64,000 nt of DNA from Hymenobacter cavernae (GCF_014641455.1 NZ_BMHT01000006.1:124001-188000), one strand, 5' to 3'. Positions 43,046 to 52,444 are shown, counted from the first letter of the stretch. Program-made: numbers and translations. The notes: generated by a model from the letters alone, not told the origin.

Positions 43046-43489
43046 ATGCTCAACGTTACTTCTGCTTTCCCCTCTTTGTTTGCCCATGCTTGCCGAACGG
43101 CGGGCCTGCTCCTCGTGCTGTTTCTGCTCACCCCCACCACTTCCCACGCCCAGACGTGGCAAGTCTCGACCGATCCTTACGTAAAGCTAGGGGTGGTCGA
43201 TAAGTTCGGGGCCCTGGGTAGCTACACAGCCAAATTCATCGTCACAAACCAAACGACAGGCAAGGAGTTTATCCTCACCAAACAGATTCAGTCGCCCGAT
43301 AAAGGCATTGATGTTGTTTTCCCATCCGAAGCCTCCGAGGCGGAGTATTTTGCGACCAGCACCGGCGAAGCGGCCAGGGCCGCCCCCGGCAAATACGTCT
43401 GGGAATGCCAAGTGAAGGGCAAGAAAGTGGTGAGCGGCCACTTCAACCTTGCCGCCGCCGGCAACGACATAACCGTGATTGAGAAGTAA
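43046..43489 (+). CDS. Exported hypothetical protein, 147 aa
   Basis: The start is placed at ATG 43046, which gives a signal peptide of about 36 residues (hydrophobic GLLLVLFLLTP, cleavage after SHAQ). The mature domain is small and beta-rich (YVKLGVVDKFGALGSYTAKF, KEFILTKQIQSPDKGIDVVF, KYVWECQVKGKKVVSGHFNL). It may be a periplasmic or secreted single-domain protein. I do not recognise a family. A terminator follows. Confidence 0.65.
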   Translation: MLNVTSAFPSLFAHACRTAGLLLVLFLLTPTTSHAQTWQVSTDPYVKLGVVDKFGALGSYTAKFIVTNQTTGKEFILTKQIQSPDKGIDVVFPSEASEAEYFATSTGEAARAAPGKYVWECQVKGKKVVSGHFNLAAAGNDITVIEK

Positions 43490-43510
43490 CCTAGCTTTGC
43501 TTTCAGGCAG

Positions 43511-43537
43511 GCCCGGCGCATGAGTGCCGGGCTTTTT
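43511..43537 (+). terminator. Intrinsic terminator
   Basis: GCCCGGC and GCCGGGC pair around a short loop and are followed by TTTTTGCTTTT. It is 20 bases after the exported hypothetical gene. Confidence 0.8.
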
Positions 43538-43640
43538 GCTTTTCCGGTGTTCCTTTTGCGGGCACTTTTCGTATCAGGAAGTCCTTATAAAGTACGCGCC
43601 TGCCGCGTATCTGTTTTTGCGTTCCTAACCTAGCTTTACC

Positions 43641-43949
43641 ATGCCTAAGAAATCTTTTGCCGAGCTTATCAGCAGCCCCGGAATGCCGGTGCTGGTCGAT
43701 TTTTACGCCGATTGGTGCGGCCCCTGCAAAACCATGGCTCCCATCTTGGAACAGGTGGCGGCGCAGCACCAGGGCAAAGTGAAGGTGATAAAAGTGGATG
43801 TCGACCGGAATCAGGCGGCGGCTCAGCAGTTTCGGGTACAGAGTATTCCCACGCTTATCCTGTTCCACAAAGGCCAACCGGTGTGGCGACAGGCGGGCGT
43901 TGTTTCGGCGCCGCAGCTCAACCAGACGCTGAGTTCCTACGTGCAATAG
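43641..43949 (+). CDS. Thioredoxin
   Basis: A 102-aa stand-alone thioredoxin with active site WCGPC (Cys26 and Cys29), preceded by VLVDFYAD, and the cis-Pro region FRVQSIPTLILF near residue 70. It is a cytoplasmic dithiol reductant for ribonucleotide reductase, peroxiredoxins and similar partners. There is no signal peptide. A single gene; other thioredoxins may exist outside the window, so no trxA symbol is assigned. Confidence 0.93.
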   Translation: MPKKSFAELISSPGMPVLVDFYADWCGPCKTMAPILEQVAAQHQGKVKVIKVDVDRNQAAAQQFRVQSIPTLILFHKGQPVWRQAGVVSAPQLNQTLSSYVQ

Positions 43950-44046
43950 CAGCCTTGCGCCAGCGCCGCCGGTCACCGCGCGAACGTTATATCGTATTGA
44001 AAATACGATAAATAGCAGCAGCCAACGTTAGGGAAGCGCGTCTGAT

Positions 44047-44054
44047 TACCTTTG
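44047..44054 (+). promoter_or_regulatory. Candidate -7 element TACCTTTG for the TonB receptor operon
   Basis: It matches TAnnTTTG, 21 bases before the chosen ATG at 44076, which supports that start over the upstream in-frame codon. Confidence 0.45.
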
Positions 44055-44075
44055 TGTGCTTTCCTACCAGTCCTG

Positions 44076-46418
44076 ATGCGCCTTCGATTTTTACCGCTCG
44101 TTCTTTTTATTGGTTCACTGCTCGTGGGCGCGCCTCTGGCCGGTTGGGCACAGGTGCGCTTCACGTTGAGCGGCTACATCCGCGCCGCCGACTCGAAGGA
44201 GGTGTTGCCGGGCGCTACGGTGGCCGCGCCCGCGCTCGGCCTAGGTGCCACCACCGACTCGACGGGCTTCTACTCGGTGGCGCTGCCAGCCGGCACGCAG
44301 AATCTGGTGGTTTCCTTTATCGGCTACCAAACCCTGACGCGCACCATCACGCTGACCAAAAACCAGCGCCTTTCCTTTAGCCTGCCTGCCTCCACAAACG
44401 AGCTGGGCGAAGTGGTGGTGCAAGGCTCGGCCACGCTGGAGCAGAAGCTGCGCGCTCCGCAAATGAGCGTGGAACACCTCACGGCCACCGAGGCCAAGCT
44501 GCTGCCGGCGCTGTTCGGCGAAGTCGACATTCTGAAAACCTTGCAGCTCAAGCCCGGCGTGCAGAACGGTGGCGAGGGCACCAGCGGCCTGTTTGTGCGT
44601 GGCGGTTCCGCCGACCAGAACCTGTTTTTGCTGGATGATGCGGTGGTGTATAACCCTTCCCACTTGTTCGGGCTGTTCTCAGTGTTCAACTCGGATGCCG
44701 TGCAGAGCGTGGATTTGTACAAGGGCGGCTTCCCGGCCCAGTTTGGCGGCCGCTTATCGTCGGTGGTTGATGTGAGGACCCGCGAGGGCAACCCGGAGAA
44801 GATTGGTGTCAGCGGTGGCATTGGCCTCATTTCGTCGCGCCTGACCGTGGAGGGGCCGATTAAGAAGGGCAAAGGCTCTTTTCTGGTGTCGGGGCGGCGC
44901 ACGTACTTCGATGTTTTCACGCGCCAGATCAACAAGCTGAACGACAGCGACCCCGACTACAACCCTATCCCGGACTACTACTTCTACGACTTCAACCTGA
45001 AGGCCAACTACAAGCTAGGTGACCGGGACCAGGTGTTTCTGACCGGCTACCTAGGTCGCGATATCTTCGGGTTTAACAGCACCAACGGCTTCAACTTCGA
45101 TTTTAGCTGGGGTAACACGGTGGGCGCACTGCGCTGGAATCACGTTTTCTCCCCGAAGTTCTTCGTCAACACCACCGTCTCAACCACCGGCTATAAGTAC
45201 CAGATCGGTAACAAGCTCGATCAGTTTGGCTTCGGCATCTCGTCTGATATTAAGGATCAGGCCATTCGCACTGATTTTGATTATCTCCTGAACGACCACC
45301 ACACTTTCAAATTTGGCGCGACGGTCACGAATCATCAGTTCGGTGTTGGCCGCCTGAACGCCAACAGTGGCGACGGCACGCTCAATATCAACTCCGACGT
45401 GGCTTATACCGGCCAGGAGGCCGCCGTCTATGCTTCCGATAACTTTCGGGTGAACAAAGACTTGCAGCTCGATTATGGTCTGCGGCTGACTGGCTTCCAG
45501 AGCGGCTCCGACCACTACGGCGGCATCGAACCTAGGTTGGCGGCGCGTTATTCGCTTACTGACAAGACATCCTTGAAGCTGAGCTACGCGCAGATGTACC
45601 AGTACGTGCATCTGGTCACGAACTCCGGCGCGACCTTACCCACCGACATCTGGTATCCTTCGCGCCTGAATGTGAAGCCGCAACGCTCGCAGCAGGTGGC
45701 TACCGGCGTCAGCTTTCTGCTCGGTAAGGGCAAGTTTCTGCTCACGGATGAAGTGTACTACAAGTGGGCCAGCAATCAGGTCGATTTTCGCGACGGCGCC
45801 CAGCTTTTTGCCAACTCCGACCTCGACGCAGAGTTTTTGTTCGGCAAAGGCTGGTCGTATGGCAATGAGATATACTTAGAGAAAAAAGAGGGCCGCACAA
45901 CAGGCTGGATCGGCTACACCCTGGCTTGGACGAAGCGCAAGTTTCCACCCCAGCGCGGCACTACGGGCATCAACAACGGCGCGACTTTCTACCCCACCTA
46001 CGACCGGCGCCATAATCTAACGGTGGTCGTGCTGCACCAGCTCTCCACGCGCTTCAACCTGACGAGCTCGTTCGTTTTCTCCTCTGGCAACCCCACCACG
46101 CTGCCGCAAAGTCGCTTTATCTACCAGGATACCTACGGCTCCGACTACTCCGTGGTGCCGATTTATCCGGAACGCAACAGCTACCGCCTGGCTTCCTACC
46201 ATCGCCTCGACCTAGGTATCGTGTACAAGTTCCGGCCGCGGCACGGCGAGCGGGATTTAACCCTAAGCATCTATAATGCTTATAATCACCGCAATCCGTA
46301 TTTCGTCTACTTCGACCAGATAAAGGACGAGGAAACCAACCTGATAACCGGCTACCGTGCCCGCCAAGTGTCGCTATTCCCGGTAATCCCGGCCCTGACG
46401 TACAATTTCAAGTTCTGA
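44076..46418 (+). CDS. TonB-dependent receptor with carboxypeptidase-like N-terminal domain
   Basis: A 780-aa outer membrane receptor. The signal peptide is at 1-23 (ending GWAQ). A CarboxypepD-reg-like domain spans about 27-110 (RFTLSGYIRAADSKEVLPGA, GATTDSTGFYSVALPAG). The plug domain follows at about 115-225 (GEVDILKTLQLKPGVQNGGE, GLFVRGGSADQNLFLLDDAV), and then a beta-barrel rich in aromatic strands ends with a terminal YNFKF. It imports a siderophore, metal complex or oligomer; the ligand is not evident. The DUF4249 lipoprotein gene starts 2 bases after the stop, and this pairing is frequent in Bacteroidota. Confidence 0.92.
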   Translation: MRLRFLPLVLFIGSLLVGAPLAGWAQVRFTLSGYIRAADSKEVLPGATVAAPALGLGATTDSTGFYSVALPAGTQNLVVSFIGYQTLTRTITLTKNQRLSFSLPASTNELGEVVVQGSATLEQKLRAPQMSVEHLTATEAKLLPALFGEVDILKTLQLKPGVQNGGEGTSGLFVRGGSADQNLFLLDDAVVYNPSHLFGLFSVFNSDAVQSVDLYKGGFPAQFGGRLSSVVDVRTREGNPEKIGVSGGIGLISSRLTVEGPIKKGKGSFLVSGRRTYFDVFTRQINKLNDSDPDYNPIPDYYFYDFNLKANYKLGDRDQVFLTGYLGRDIFGFNSTNGFNFDFSWGNTVGALRWNHVFSPKFFVNTTVSTTGYKYQIGNKLDQFGFGISSDIKDQAIRTDFDYLLNDHHTFKFGATVTNHQFGVGRLNANSGDGTLNINSDVAYTGQEAAVYASDNFRVNKDLQLDYGLRLTGFQSGSDHYGGIEPRLAARYSLTDKTSLKLSYAQMYQYVHLVTNSGATLPTDIWYPSRLNVKPQRSQQVATGVSFLLGKGKFLLTDEVYYKWASNQVDFRDGAQLFANSDLDAEFLFGKGWSYGNEIYLEKKEGRTTGWIGYTLAWTKRKFPPQRGTTGINNGATFYPTYDRRHNLTVVVLHQLSTRFNLTSSFVFSSGNPTTLPQSRFIYQDTYGSDYSVVPIYPERNSYRLASYHRLDLGIVYKFRPRHGERDLTLSIYNAYNHRNPYFVYFDQIKDEETNLITGYRARQVSLFPVIPALTYNFKF

Positions 46419-46420
46419 GC

Positions 46421-47251
46421 ATGATGTTCTCCACCCGGCTTCGTCTTCTCGCCCTGGTACCTGCTGTATTCGCGGCCGCAAGCTGCGGCTTGCAGAAAGA
46501 CATTGATGTAGAGCTGCCCGTCGGTCCGGCCCAGATTGTGGTCGAATGCTACCTGGAAGACGGTGTGATACCGCGCCTGACGGTGACGGAAACTGCTCCT
46601 TATCTATCTACTACTGAAGAGATAAGCTTACCCGACGTAGCGGTGGTGCTTACCTTGCCCAATGGCACCCGCGACACCCTACAGTACGCGCCCGGCCAGG
46701 ATCGGCGCACCCGTAAGATCTATACGCACATCAGCAAGCGGCGCCTGTCCGCCAGGCCCGGCGACACATTTCAGCTCGATATCACCGATAAGCAGGGCCG
46801 CCACCTGACCGGCACTGCCACCATGCCCACTGCCATTCCGATTCAGGCCGTGGAGTGGGAGTTTAACGACAAGCCCGAAGATCAGCGCCAGGCTTACCTC
46901 ATCACGCGTTTTCAGGACCCAGCCAACACCGCTGATTTCTACCGCTTTCAGATTCACAAGAGCCGCATCAATACCGATCCGGAGAGCGACTACAGCGTGG
47001 ACGACCGGCTCACCAACGGCCAGCTGGTTACCCTAGGTACCAGCTACCGCTTCAACCCCCAAGACACACTCATTGTCACGCTCTACCACCTCGATCAGCC
47101 ATACTACCAGTTCATGCAGTCGGCCGACGATGCGCGTGATGCCAACGGCAATCCGTTCGCCCAGCCTTCCGCCGTCAAGTCAACCGTGCAGGGCGGCGTA
47201 GGCGTGTTTACGGTGCTGAACTATCAACGCAAGACGTTGATATTGAAGTAA
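46421..47251 (+). CDS. DUF4249 lipoprotein, partner of the TonB receptor
   Basis: A 276-aa protein with a lipoprotein signal (lipobox AAASC, Cys about 23). The body matches the DUF4249 pattern: IVVECYLEDGVIPRLTVTET near residue 38, then a beta-sandwich-like half, and VTLYHLDQPYYQFMQSADDA near the C terminus. DUF4249 proteins are encoded just after TonB receptors, as here (2-base gap), and probably form a surface lid or ligand-binding partner. This is known from gene pairing rather than from biochemistry. A terminator ends the two-gene operon. Confidence 0.88.
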   Translation: MMFSTRLRLLALVPAVFAAASCGLQKDIDVELPVGPAQIVVECYLEDGVIPRLTVTETAPYLSTTEEISLPDVAVVLTLPNGTRDTLQYAPGQDRRTRKIYTHISKRRLSARPGDTFQLDITDKQGRHLTGTATMPTAIPIQAVEWEFNDKPEDQRQAYLITRFQDPANTADFYRFQIHKSRINTDPESDYSVDDRLTNGQLVTLGTSYRFNPQDTLIVTLYHLDQPYYQFMQSADDARDANGNPFAQPSAVKSTVQGGVGVFTVLNYQRKTLILK

Positions 47252-47304
47252 TTAAGAATACAGCAACTTAGAAGTATCAACAGCCTCTACCCTAAGTTTA
47301 CGGA

Positions 47305-47334
47305 AAAGGCCGACAGTCAAACTGCCGGCCTTTT
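47305..47334 (+). terminator. Bidirectional hairpin terminator
   Basis: AAAAGGCCG(A)CAGT pairs with ACTG-CCGGCCTTTT around CAA, with one bulge. It separates the receptor operon from the convergent purine nucleoside phosphorylase gene. Confidence 0.8.
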
Positions 47335-47354
47335 CTGTGTTAAACGCTCGAAAA

Positions 47355-48182
47355 CTATCCTGCCGCTTGCCGCGCAATAACTGCTTTGAATAGCGCCGTG
47401 AGGCGAGGCTCCGCGTCGGCGGCGGCACGCAAGATGTCGGCTAGCGCTACGGGTTTCAGCTTGCCGGGCGCGCACAGATCCGTAATAACCGACACAGCCA
47501 GCACCGGCAAGCCAGCGTGGCGGGCGGCAATGACTTCCGGCACCGTGCTCATGCCCACGCCATCGGCGCCGATGGTGCGCAGGTAGCGGTATTCGGCGGG
47601 TGTTTCGAGCATGGGGCCGGGCAGGCTGGCGTACACGCCGCGGCGCACTTTATCGGCAAAACCTAGCTCACGGGCGGCGGCTTCGGCTTGCAGCAGCAGA
47701 CCTAGGTCGTAGGGCTCGTACATATCCGGGAAGCGCGGGCCTAGCTCATCCAGGTTCTTGCCTACCAGCGGGTTAGTGGGTTGCAGGTTGATATGATCCT
47801 CGATCAGCATCAGGTCGCTGTAGTTCATTTCGGGGTCGAGGCCGCCGCCAGCGTTGCTCACGAACAGCTTCTTGATACCCAGCAGCTTCATCACGCGCAC
47901 CGGAAACACTACCTGCTCCATCGAGTAGCCCTCGTAGTAGTGGAAGCGCCCCTGCATCACCAGCACCCGCCGCCCGGCCAGCGTACCCGCCAGCAGATTC
48001 CCCGAATGGCTTTCCACCGTCGACACCGGAAAATGCGGAATATCGGCGTAGGGCAAGGTGTGCTCAATCGTCACATCCTTCACCAACGCCCCAAGGCCAG
48101 TACCTAGGATAATCCCAAACTCGGGTTGAAAGTCGCCGATCTGTTGGCGGATGTAAGTAGTTGCTTCGCGGAGCTGCTGCAT
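47355..48182 (-). CDS. punA: Purine nucleoside phosphorylase (trimeric type)
   Basis: A 275-aa enzyme starting at ATG 48182 that splits guanosine, inosine and deoxy forms with phosphate. Family blocks are EFGIILGTGLGALV (about 20-33), VESHSGNLLAGTLAGRRVLV, the phosphate and ribose loop MQGRFHYYEGYSMEQVVFPV, the base-binding SNAGGGLD, GPMLETPAEYR with the catalytic Glu and Tyr, GVGMSTVPE and VSVITDLC. The length and motifs fit PNP-II (low-molecular-mass type) rather than DeoD. An upstream in-frame start would add 10 residues without similarity. Confidence 0.93.
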   Translation of the reverse strand: MQQLREATTYIRQQIGDFQPEFGIILGTGLGALVKDVTIEHTLPYADIPHFPVSTVESHSGNLLAGTLAGRRVLVMQGRFHYYEGYSMEQVVFPVRVMKLLGIKKLFVSNAGGGLDPEMNYSDLMLIEDHINLQPTNPLVGKNLDELGPRFPDMYEPYDLGLLLQAEAAARELGFADKVRRGVYASLPGPMLETPAEYRYLRTIGADGVGMSTVPEVIAARHAGLPVLAVSVITDLCAPGKLKPVALADILRAAADAEPRLTALFKAVIARQAAG

Positions 48183-48343
48183 AAAAAGGAAATGGTGTCT
48201 GCAATAATACAAATTGTCGACCCTGTCTGACGCTATTGTATATCTTTTGTAGTGGTTGCCTTACTACTATCCTAGCTATGTAAGTACACTATAATTTATA
48301 TATTCACCGTTTCTCCATATACCGCCTTCCATACACATATACC

Positions 48344-49032
48344 ATGAAATCAGACTCTTACTTCTAATATCCGCTACCTTACTCACCTCCTGTGATGACG
48401 ATGATACAGAATCTAACGCATTGACTGTTGCAGCATTTGACTTGCCGGAGAGTAGTGAAAAAGGAACTACTGTGTCTTTCCAAAACAAATCAAAAAATGC
48501 GCCCCGATATATGTGGAATTTTGGAGATGGTGGTACAGAGCAAGCGGATAACCCAACTCATGTTTACAATTCGACGGGCGTGTACTCTGTTAAGCTCAAG
48601 GCTTTTGGTACAGTGAAAAATGATTCTATAACCAAAACCATCACGATTAATCCTTATGACATTTTTGCTCACACAGATTTGCATTTTGCTGGAACCTACG
48701 CTTGCAAAGTAGTGCGTGCGAATATTGTATATGGCGGTAGTGTCACCAAGGTTCGTTTGCCCGACCAAGAGGTAAGCATTACGAAAGAGAGTAATAGTAC
48801 ATTGAACTGGAATACCACTAAGCTCACTTATTTGCCCTCAAACCCTAACTCTCCTCAACTTCCTGACGGCTCGAAGTATACGTTTAGCTTTCCATATGGA
48901 CCTACTTCTCCCCGTTTCGAAGCTTATGCCAGCTTCTACACCGCTGGTGATAGTGCAAATTTTATTGCAAGAGAGATTATCAGCCCTAGTGGTCGTACCG
49001 AGACAACTTATTACGGAAAACGACGCCCTTAG
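48344..49032 (+). pseudogene. PKD-domain lipoprotein with apparent frameshift at its start
   Basis: The frame from 48421 to 49032 encodes a PKD domain (MWNFGDGGTEQADNPTHVYN) and a beta-rich C-terminal part. Upstream of 48421 the same frame reads RLLLLISATLLTSC then DDDDTESN, a clear lipoprotein signal with lipobox LTSC, but no start codon is in frame. The only ATG (48344) is one frame off: ATGAAATCAG would need one extra A to give MKIRLLLLIS. So either one base was lost or translation is poor. The gene is noticeably AT-richer than its neighbours and contains no CCTAGG, which suggests acquisition. A strong terminator follows. Confidence 0.65.
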
Positions 49033-49041
49033 CAGTCCTTT

Positions 49042-49084
49042 ATAAAGCAAAACGCCTCGTTTATAACGAGGCGTTTTGCTTTAT
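49042..49084. terminator. Perfect long-stem bidirectional terminator
   Basis: AAAGCAAAACGCCTCGTT pairs fully with AACGAGGCGTTTTGCTTT around TAT, an 18-bp stem. It lies between the PKD gene and the convergent sppA. Confidence 0.92.
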
Positions 49085-49093
49085 AAAAATCTA

Positions 49094-50857
49094 TTACTGA
49101 ATACTCAGCTCAAACGGCAACCTAGCTTGTACACCTTGCATCTGGGTGAGCTTTTTGTATTGCTCGTACATCGGGTACATAGGGCCCATTTCCTGCTTGA
49201 TCATGCGCAAGCGGGCTTCTTCGCCAAAGCTGTTGAATAGGGCAAGGAATGGGTTAGTATCCTGCCGGGGCAGGTACTGCACGTTGTAATCATCCGCTTT
49301 GAGGTTGGCGCGGCGGGCGGCAATGCGCATGGCATCGTCGAAAGAACCTAGCACGTCGACGAGGCCGCGGGCTTTGGCTTCCTCCCCCGACCACACCCGT
49401 CCCGAGGCCAGGCGGCGCAGCCGCTCGACGGGCATGTGGCGGCCCTGGGCGGCTTTGGTGGTGAAGTCGGCGTAGATACGGTCCACTTCCCGCTGAAGCT
49501 GCCGTTTCTCAAACTCCGTGAGCGGGCGCGTGATGGTGGGCAGATCGGAGAACTTACCGGTGGTCACGCGGTCCGTCGTGACACCTAGCTTGTCGCGCAG
49601 CAGCGGCTGAATGTTGGGCAGCACGCCAAACACGCCAATGCTGCCCGTAATCGTGTTCGGGTGCGCCACGATGGTATCGCAGGCCATGGCAATGAAGTAG
49701 CCGCCCGAAGCCGCCACGTCCGACATCGAGCAGATAATCGGCTTCACCTTTTTGGTAAGCACCACTTCGCGGTAAATAATGTCCGAGGCCAGCGACGAGC
49801 CGCCGGGCGAATTCACGCGCAGCACCACGGCCTTCACTTTGTCATCCAACCTAGCTTTGCGAATGGCTTCCGCGAAGCGCGTGCTGCCGATGTTATCGTC
49901 GCCGCCTTTGCCGGTCACGATGTCGCCCTCGGCGTAGACTACGGCAATGCGGTTGCCGCTGGCGCTGTCGTCTTCGTCTTCCGACTTGGTGTAGCGGTCG
50001 AGGCTGATCATGCTCAGCTTCTTGTCTTTCGCCACGCCCACCTTGCCCTTCATGTAGTCAAGCGCCTGGTCGTAGTAACCTAGGTCGGTCACGAGGCCGA
50101 GCTGTTTGGCGTCGTCAGCGTTGTGCACCAGCATCGAGTCGCTGATGACTTTGATGCGGCTCGGGGAAATGCCGCGCGCGGTAGCCACATGGCCCAGCAT
50201 GAAGTTGTTGAGCGAGTTCAGGAACGAGGTGGTTTGCAGCCGCGCCGAATCCGACATACTCTCGCGGAAGTACGGCTCCACGGCGCTCTTGAACGAGCCT
50301 ACGCGGAAGATATACGGCTCAATACCAGCCTTTTCGAACAGATTCTTGTAGTAGTACGTCTCCGAGCTAAGGCCGTTGAACTCTAGCGTGCCCTGCGGAT
50401 TGAGGTAAATCCGGTTGGCGACGGAGGCCAGGTAGTAGCTCTTCTCGGAAGCTATGTCGTTGTAGGCCACCACGAACTTGCCCGACTTTTTGAAATCGAT
50501 CAGCGCGTCGCGCACTTCTTCCAACGACGCCATGCCAGCTTGCACCAGCTCCACGTTCAGGAAAACACCCTCGATGTCGTCGTCCGTTTTGGCGCGGCGA
50601 ATGGCTTCCTTGAGCTGATCGAGGCCGGTGCTTTCCGCGTTGTTGCCGGTGATGTAGGCGGCCAGCGAACCAGGGTTTTCGCGCTCCGAAATGGGCTTAT
50701 CCAGCTTCAGCTCCAGCACCGAATTGGTAGCTACGGCCACGTCTTTCTCGGAACGGGAAGCGCTGTAGGCCAGCCCGATCAGCACAACCAGCCCGATTAC
50801 GCCGAAAAGTACGAGGCCCACGATGGTAGCCAGCACGTACTTAAAAAATTGTCTCAT
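49094..50857 (-). CDS. sppA: Signal peptide peptidase SppA, long form
   Basis: A 587-aa membrane-anchored serine protease that degrades released signal peptides. There is one N-terminal helix (about 8-32). Two tandem S49 domains follow. The N-terminal half carries the catalytic Lys region (FVVAYNDIASEKSYYLASVA). The C-terminal half carries the nucleophile Ser in SDVAASGGYFIAMACD and the following GSIGVFG. The length is typical of the 67-kDa form that assembles as a tetramer. It is a single gene between a terminator and a palindromic element. Confidence 0.93.
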   Translation of the reverse strand: MRQFFKYVLATIVGLVLFGVIGLVVLIGLAYSASRSEKDVAVATNSVLELKLDKPISERENPGSLAAYITGNNAESTGLDQLKEAIRRAKTDDDIEGVFLNVELVQAGMASLEEVRDALIDFKKSGKFVVAYNDIASEKSYYLASVANRIYLNPQGTLEFNGLSSETYYYKNLFEKAGIEPYIFRVGSFKSAVEPYFRESMSDSARLQTTSFLNSLNNFMLGHVATARGISPSRIKVISDSMLVHNADDAKQLGLVTDLGYYDQALDYMKGKVGVAKDKKLSMISLDRYTKSEDEDDSASGNRIAVVYAEGDIVTGKGGDDNIGSTRFAEAIRKARLDDKVKAVVLRVNSPGGSSLASDIIYREVVLTKKVKPIICSMSDVAASGGYFIAMACDTIVAHPNTITGSIGVFGVLPNIQPLLRDKLGVTTDRVTTGKFSDLPTITRPLTEFEKRQLQREVDRIYADFTTKAAQGRHMPVERLRRLASGRVWSGEEAKARGLVDVLGSFDDAMRIAARRANLKADDYNVQYLPRQDTNPFLALFNSFGEEARLRMIKQEMGPMYPMYEQYKKLTQMQGVQARLPFELSIQ

Positions 50858-50926
50858 TGATCAGAAGAAAATAGGTAGATGGTAGCCTAACAAATGTAGA
50901 AGGCTTTGGGTGCTTTTCCGCCTGAC

Positions 50927-51038
50927 GTAGCGCGAAGCTCCAGCTTCGCGCACGAGCAGCGCGAGTTCCTACGCGTCTGACGTCAGCTTACGCCAATTAC
51001 TCGCTTTGCTCGTGCGCGAAACTGGAGCTTCGCGCTAC
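50927..51038. repeat. Palindromic intergenic element, copy B (112 bp), no CCTAGG core
   Basis: It begins GTAGCGCGAAGCTCC and ends GGAGCTTCGCGCTAC, the same arms as copies A and C, with a nested GCGCACGAGCA / TGCTCGTGCGC pair. The centre differs from the other copies and has no CCTAGGT. Its right end is one base from the stop codon of rarA. Confidence 0.8.
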
Positions 51039-51039
51039 A

Positions 51040-52383
51040 TCAATACCCGTATTTCTCGCCCCACCACTGCCGGAGCCGCTCGCGCATTTTGGCTTCGCTG
51101 GCGTTCTGGCCGGGCTCGTAGAACACGGTGCCGCTCAGCGACTCCGGCAGGAACTCCTGGTAGGCAAAGTTGCCCGCGTAATCATGCGAGTACTGGTACT
51201 CGTTGCCGTAACCTAGCTGCTTCATGAGCTTGGTGGGCGCATTGCGCAACGGAATCGGGACCGGCTGCACGCCCTGCTGCCGCACCAACGAGCGAGCTTG
51301 CTTGATGGCCAGGTACGACGCATTGCTCTTGACGCTGGTAGCCAGGTACACTACCGTTTGCGACAGAATAATCTCGCTTTCTGGCATTCCGATTACGGTT
51401 ACGGCCTGAAAGCAGCTTTGCGCCAGCATTAGGGCGTTGGGGTTGGCGTTGCCCACATCTTCGGAAGCCAGGATGAGCAGGCGACGCGCAATAAACTTGG
51501 GGTCCTCCCCTCCTTCCAGCATCACGGCCAGCCAGTACACGGCCGCGTTGGGGTCGGAGCCGCGGATGCTTTTGATGAAGGCCGAAATCACGTCGTAGTG
51601 CATCTCGCCGCCTTTGTCGTAGCGGGCCAGGTGCTGCTGGGCTAGCTTTTGCACCACCTCATCAGTGATGACGATTTCGCCGGTGGCGGGGTCGGGGCGG
51701 CTGGCTTCCACGACGATTTCGAGCAGGTTGAGCAGCTTGCGTGCATCTCCGCCCGAGATGGTGAGCAGGGCGCCGTACTCGGCCATACGCACTTTTCTCT
51801 GCTTCAGGATTTCGTCTTCGGCTAAGGCTTTATCCACAATGCTGATGAGCACGTCTTTATCGAGCGGCTCTAGCACGTACACTTGCGCCCGGCTCAGCAA
51901 GGCCGGAATGACTTCAAAAGACGGATTCTCGGTGGTAGCGCCAATCAGCGTAACGACGCCTTGCTCCACCGCGCCCAGCAGCGCATCCTGCTGCGACTTG
52001 CTAAAGCGGTGAATCTCATCGATAAACAGAATCGCGTTGCGCTGTTTCCTGGCTTTTTCAATCACCTCACGCACGTCTTTCACGCCCGCATTGATGGCGC
52101 TAAGTGCGGCAAACGGCAGCTTCAGCTCATCGGCCAGCAAGTGCGCCAACGTGGTTTTGCCCACGCCGGGCGGCCCCCACAGAATGAGGCTAGGTAAGCG
52201 CCCGCCGTTCAGGTAGCGCCGCAACACGCCCTCGGGACCCACCAGATGCTGCTGCCCGGCGTAGTCGGCCAGGGTATGTGGGCGCCGCCGCTCGGCCAGC
52301 GGGGCGCCGGGCCGCGCAGCCGGAGCCGCTGAATTAGAGGAAGATGTGGAAGAGTCAGAATCGAACAGGGAACCGGTAGCCAT
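51040..52383 (-). CDS. rarA: Replication-associated recombination protein RarA (MgsA)
   Basis: A 447-aa AAA+ ATPase starting at ATG 52383; the longer frame lacks similarity. Walker A is GPPGVGKTT at 70-78, Walker B is LFIDEIHRFSKSQQDALLGA, and sensor 1 is IGATTENPSFEV. The C-terminal tetramerisation domain begins near 270 (DVISAFIKSIRGSDPNAAVY, then the ASEDVGNANPNAL motif). It acts at stalled replication forks with SSB. The N-terminal 30 residues are Ser/Ala-rich and poorly conserved. It is a single gene. Confidence 0.95.
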   Translation of the reverse strand: MATGSLFDSDSSTSSSNSAAPAARPGAPLAERRRPHTLADYAGQQHLVGPEGVLRRYLNGGRLPSLILWGPPGVGKTTLAHLLADELKLPFAALSAINAGVKDVREVIEKARKQRNAILFIDEIHRFSKSQQDALLGAVEQGVVTLIGATTENPSFEVIPALLSRAQVYVLEPLDKDVLISIVDKALAEDEILKQRKVRMAEYGALLTISGGDARKLLNLLEIVVEASRPDPATGEIVITDEVVQKLAQQHLARYDKGGEMHYDVISAFIKSIRGSDPNAAVYWLAVMLEGGEDPKFIARRLLILASEDVGNANPNALMLAQSCFQAVTVIGMPESEIILSQTVVYLATSVKSNASYLAIKQARSLVRQQGVQPVPIPLRNAPTKLMKQLGYGNEYQYSHDYAGNFAYQEFLPESLSGTVFYEPGQNASEAKMRERLRQWWGEKYGY

Positions 52384-52430
52384 ATAACCTAGGTAAGGTG
52401 CAAAAGTAGGCGGTAGGCTCGTAGCCTCCT

Positions 52431-52438
52431 TACCTTTG
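52431..52438 (+). promoter_or_regulatory. Candidate -7 element TACCTTTG very close to the EamA start
   Basis: It matches TAnnTTTG and lies only six bases before the ATG at 52445. If used, the transcript would be leaderless or nearly so. fabG has a similar arrangement (TATCTTCG at 57687-57694, two bases before its ATG). Confidence 0.35.
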
Positions 52439-52444
52439 CCGTTG

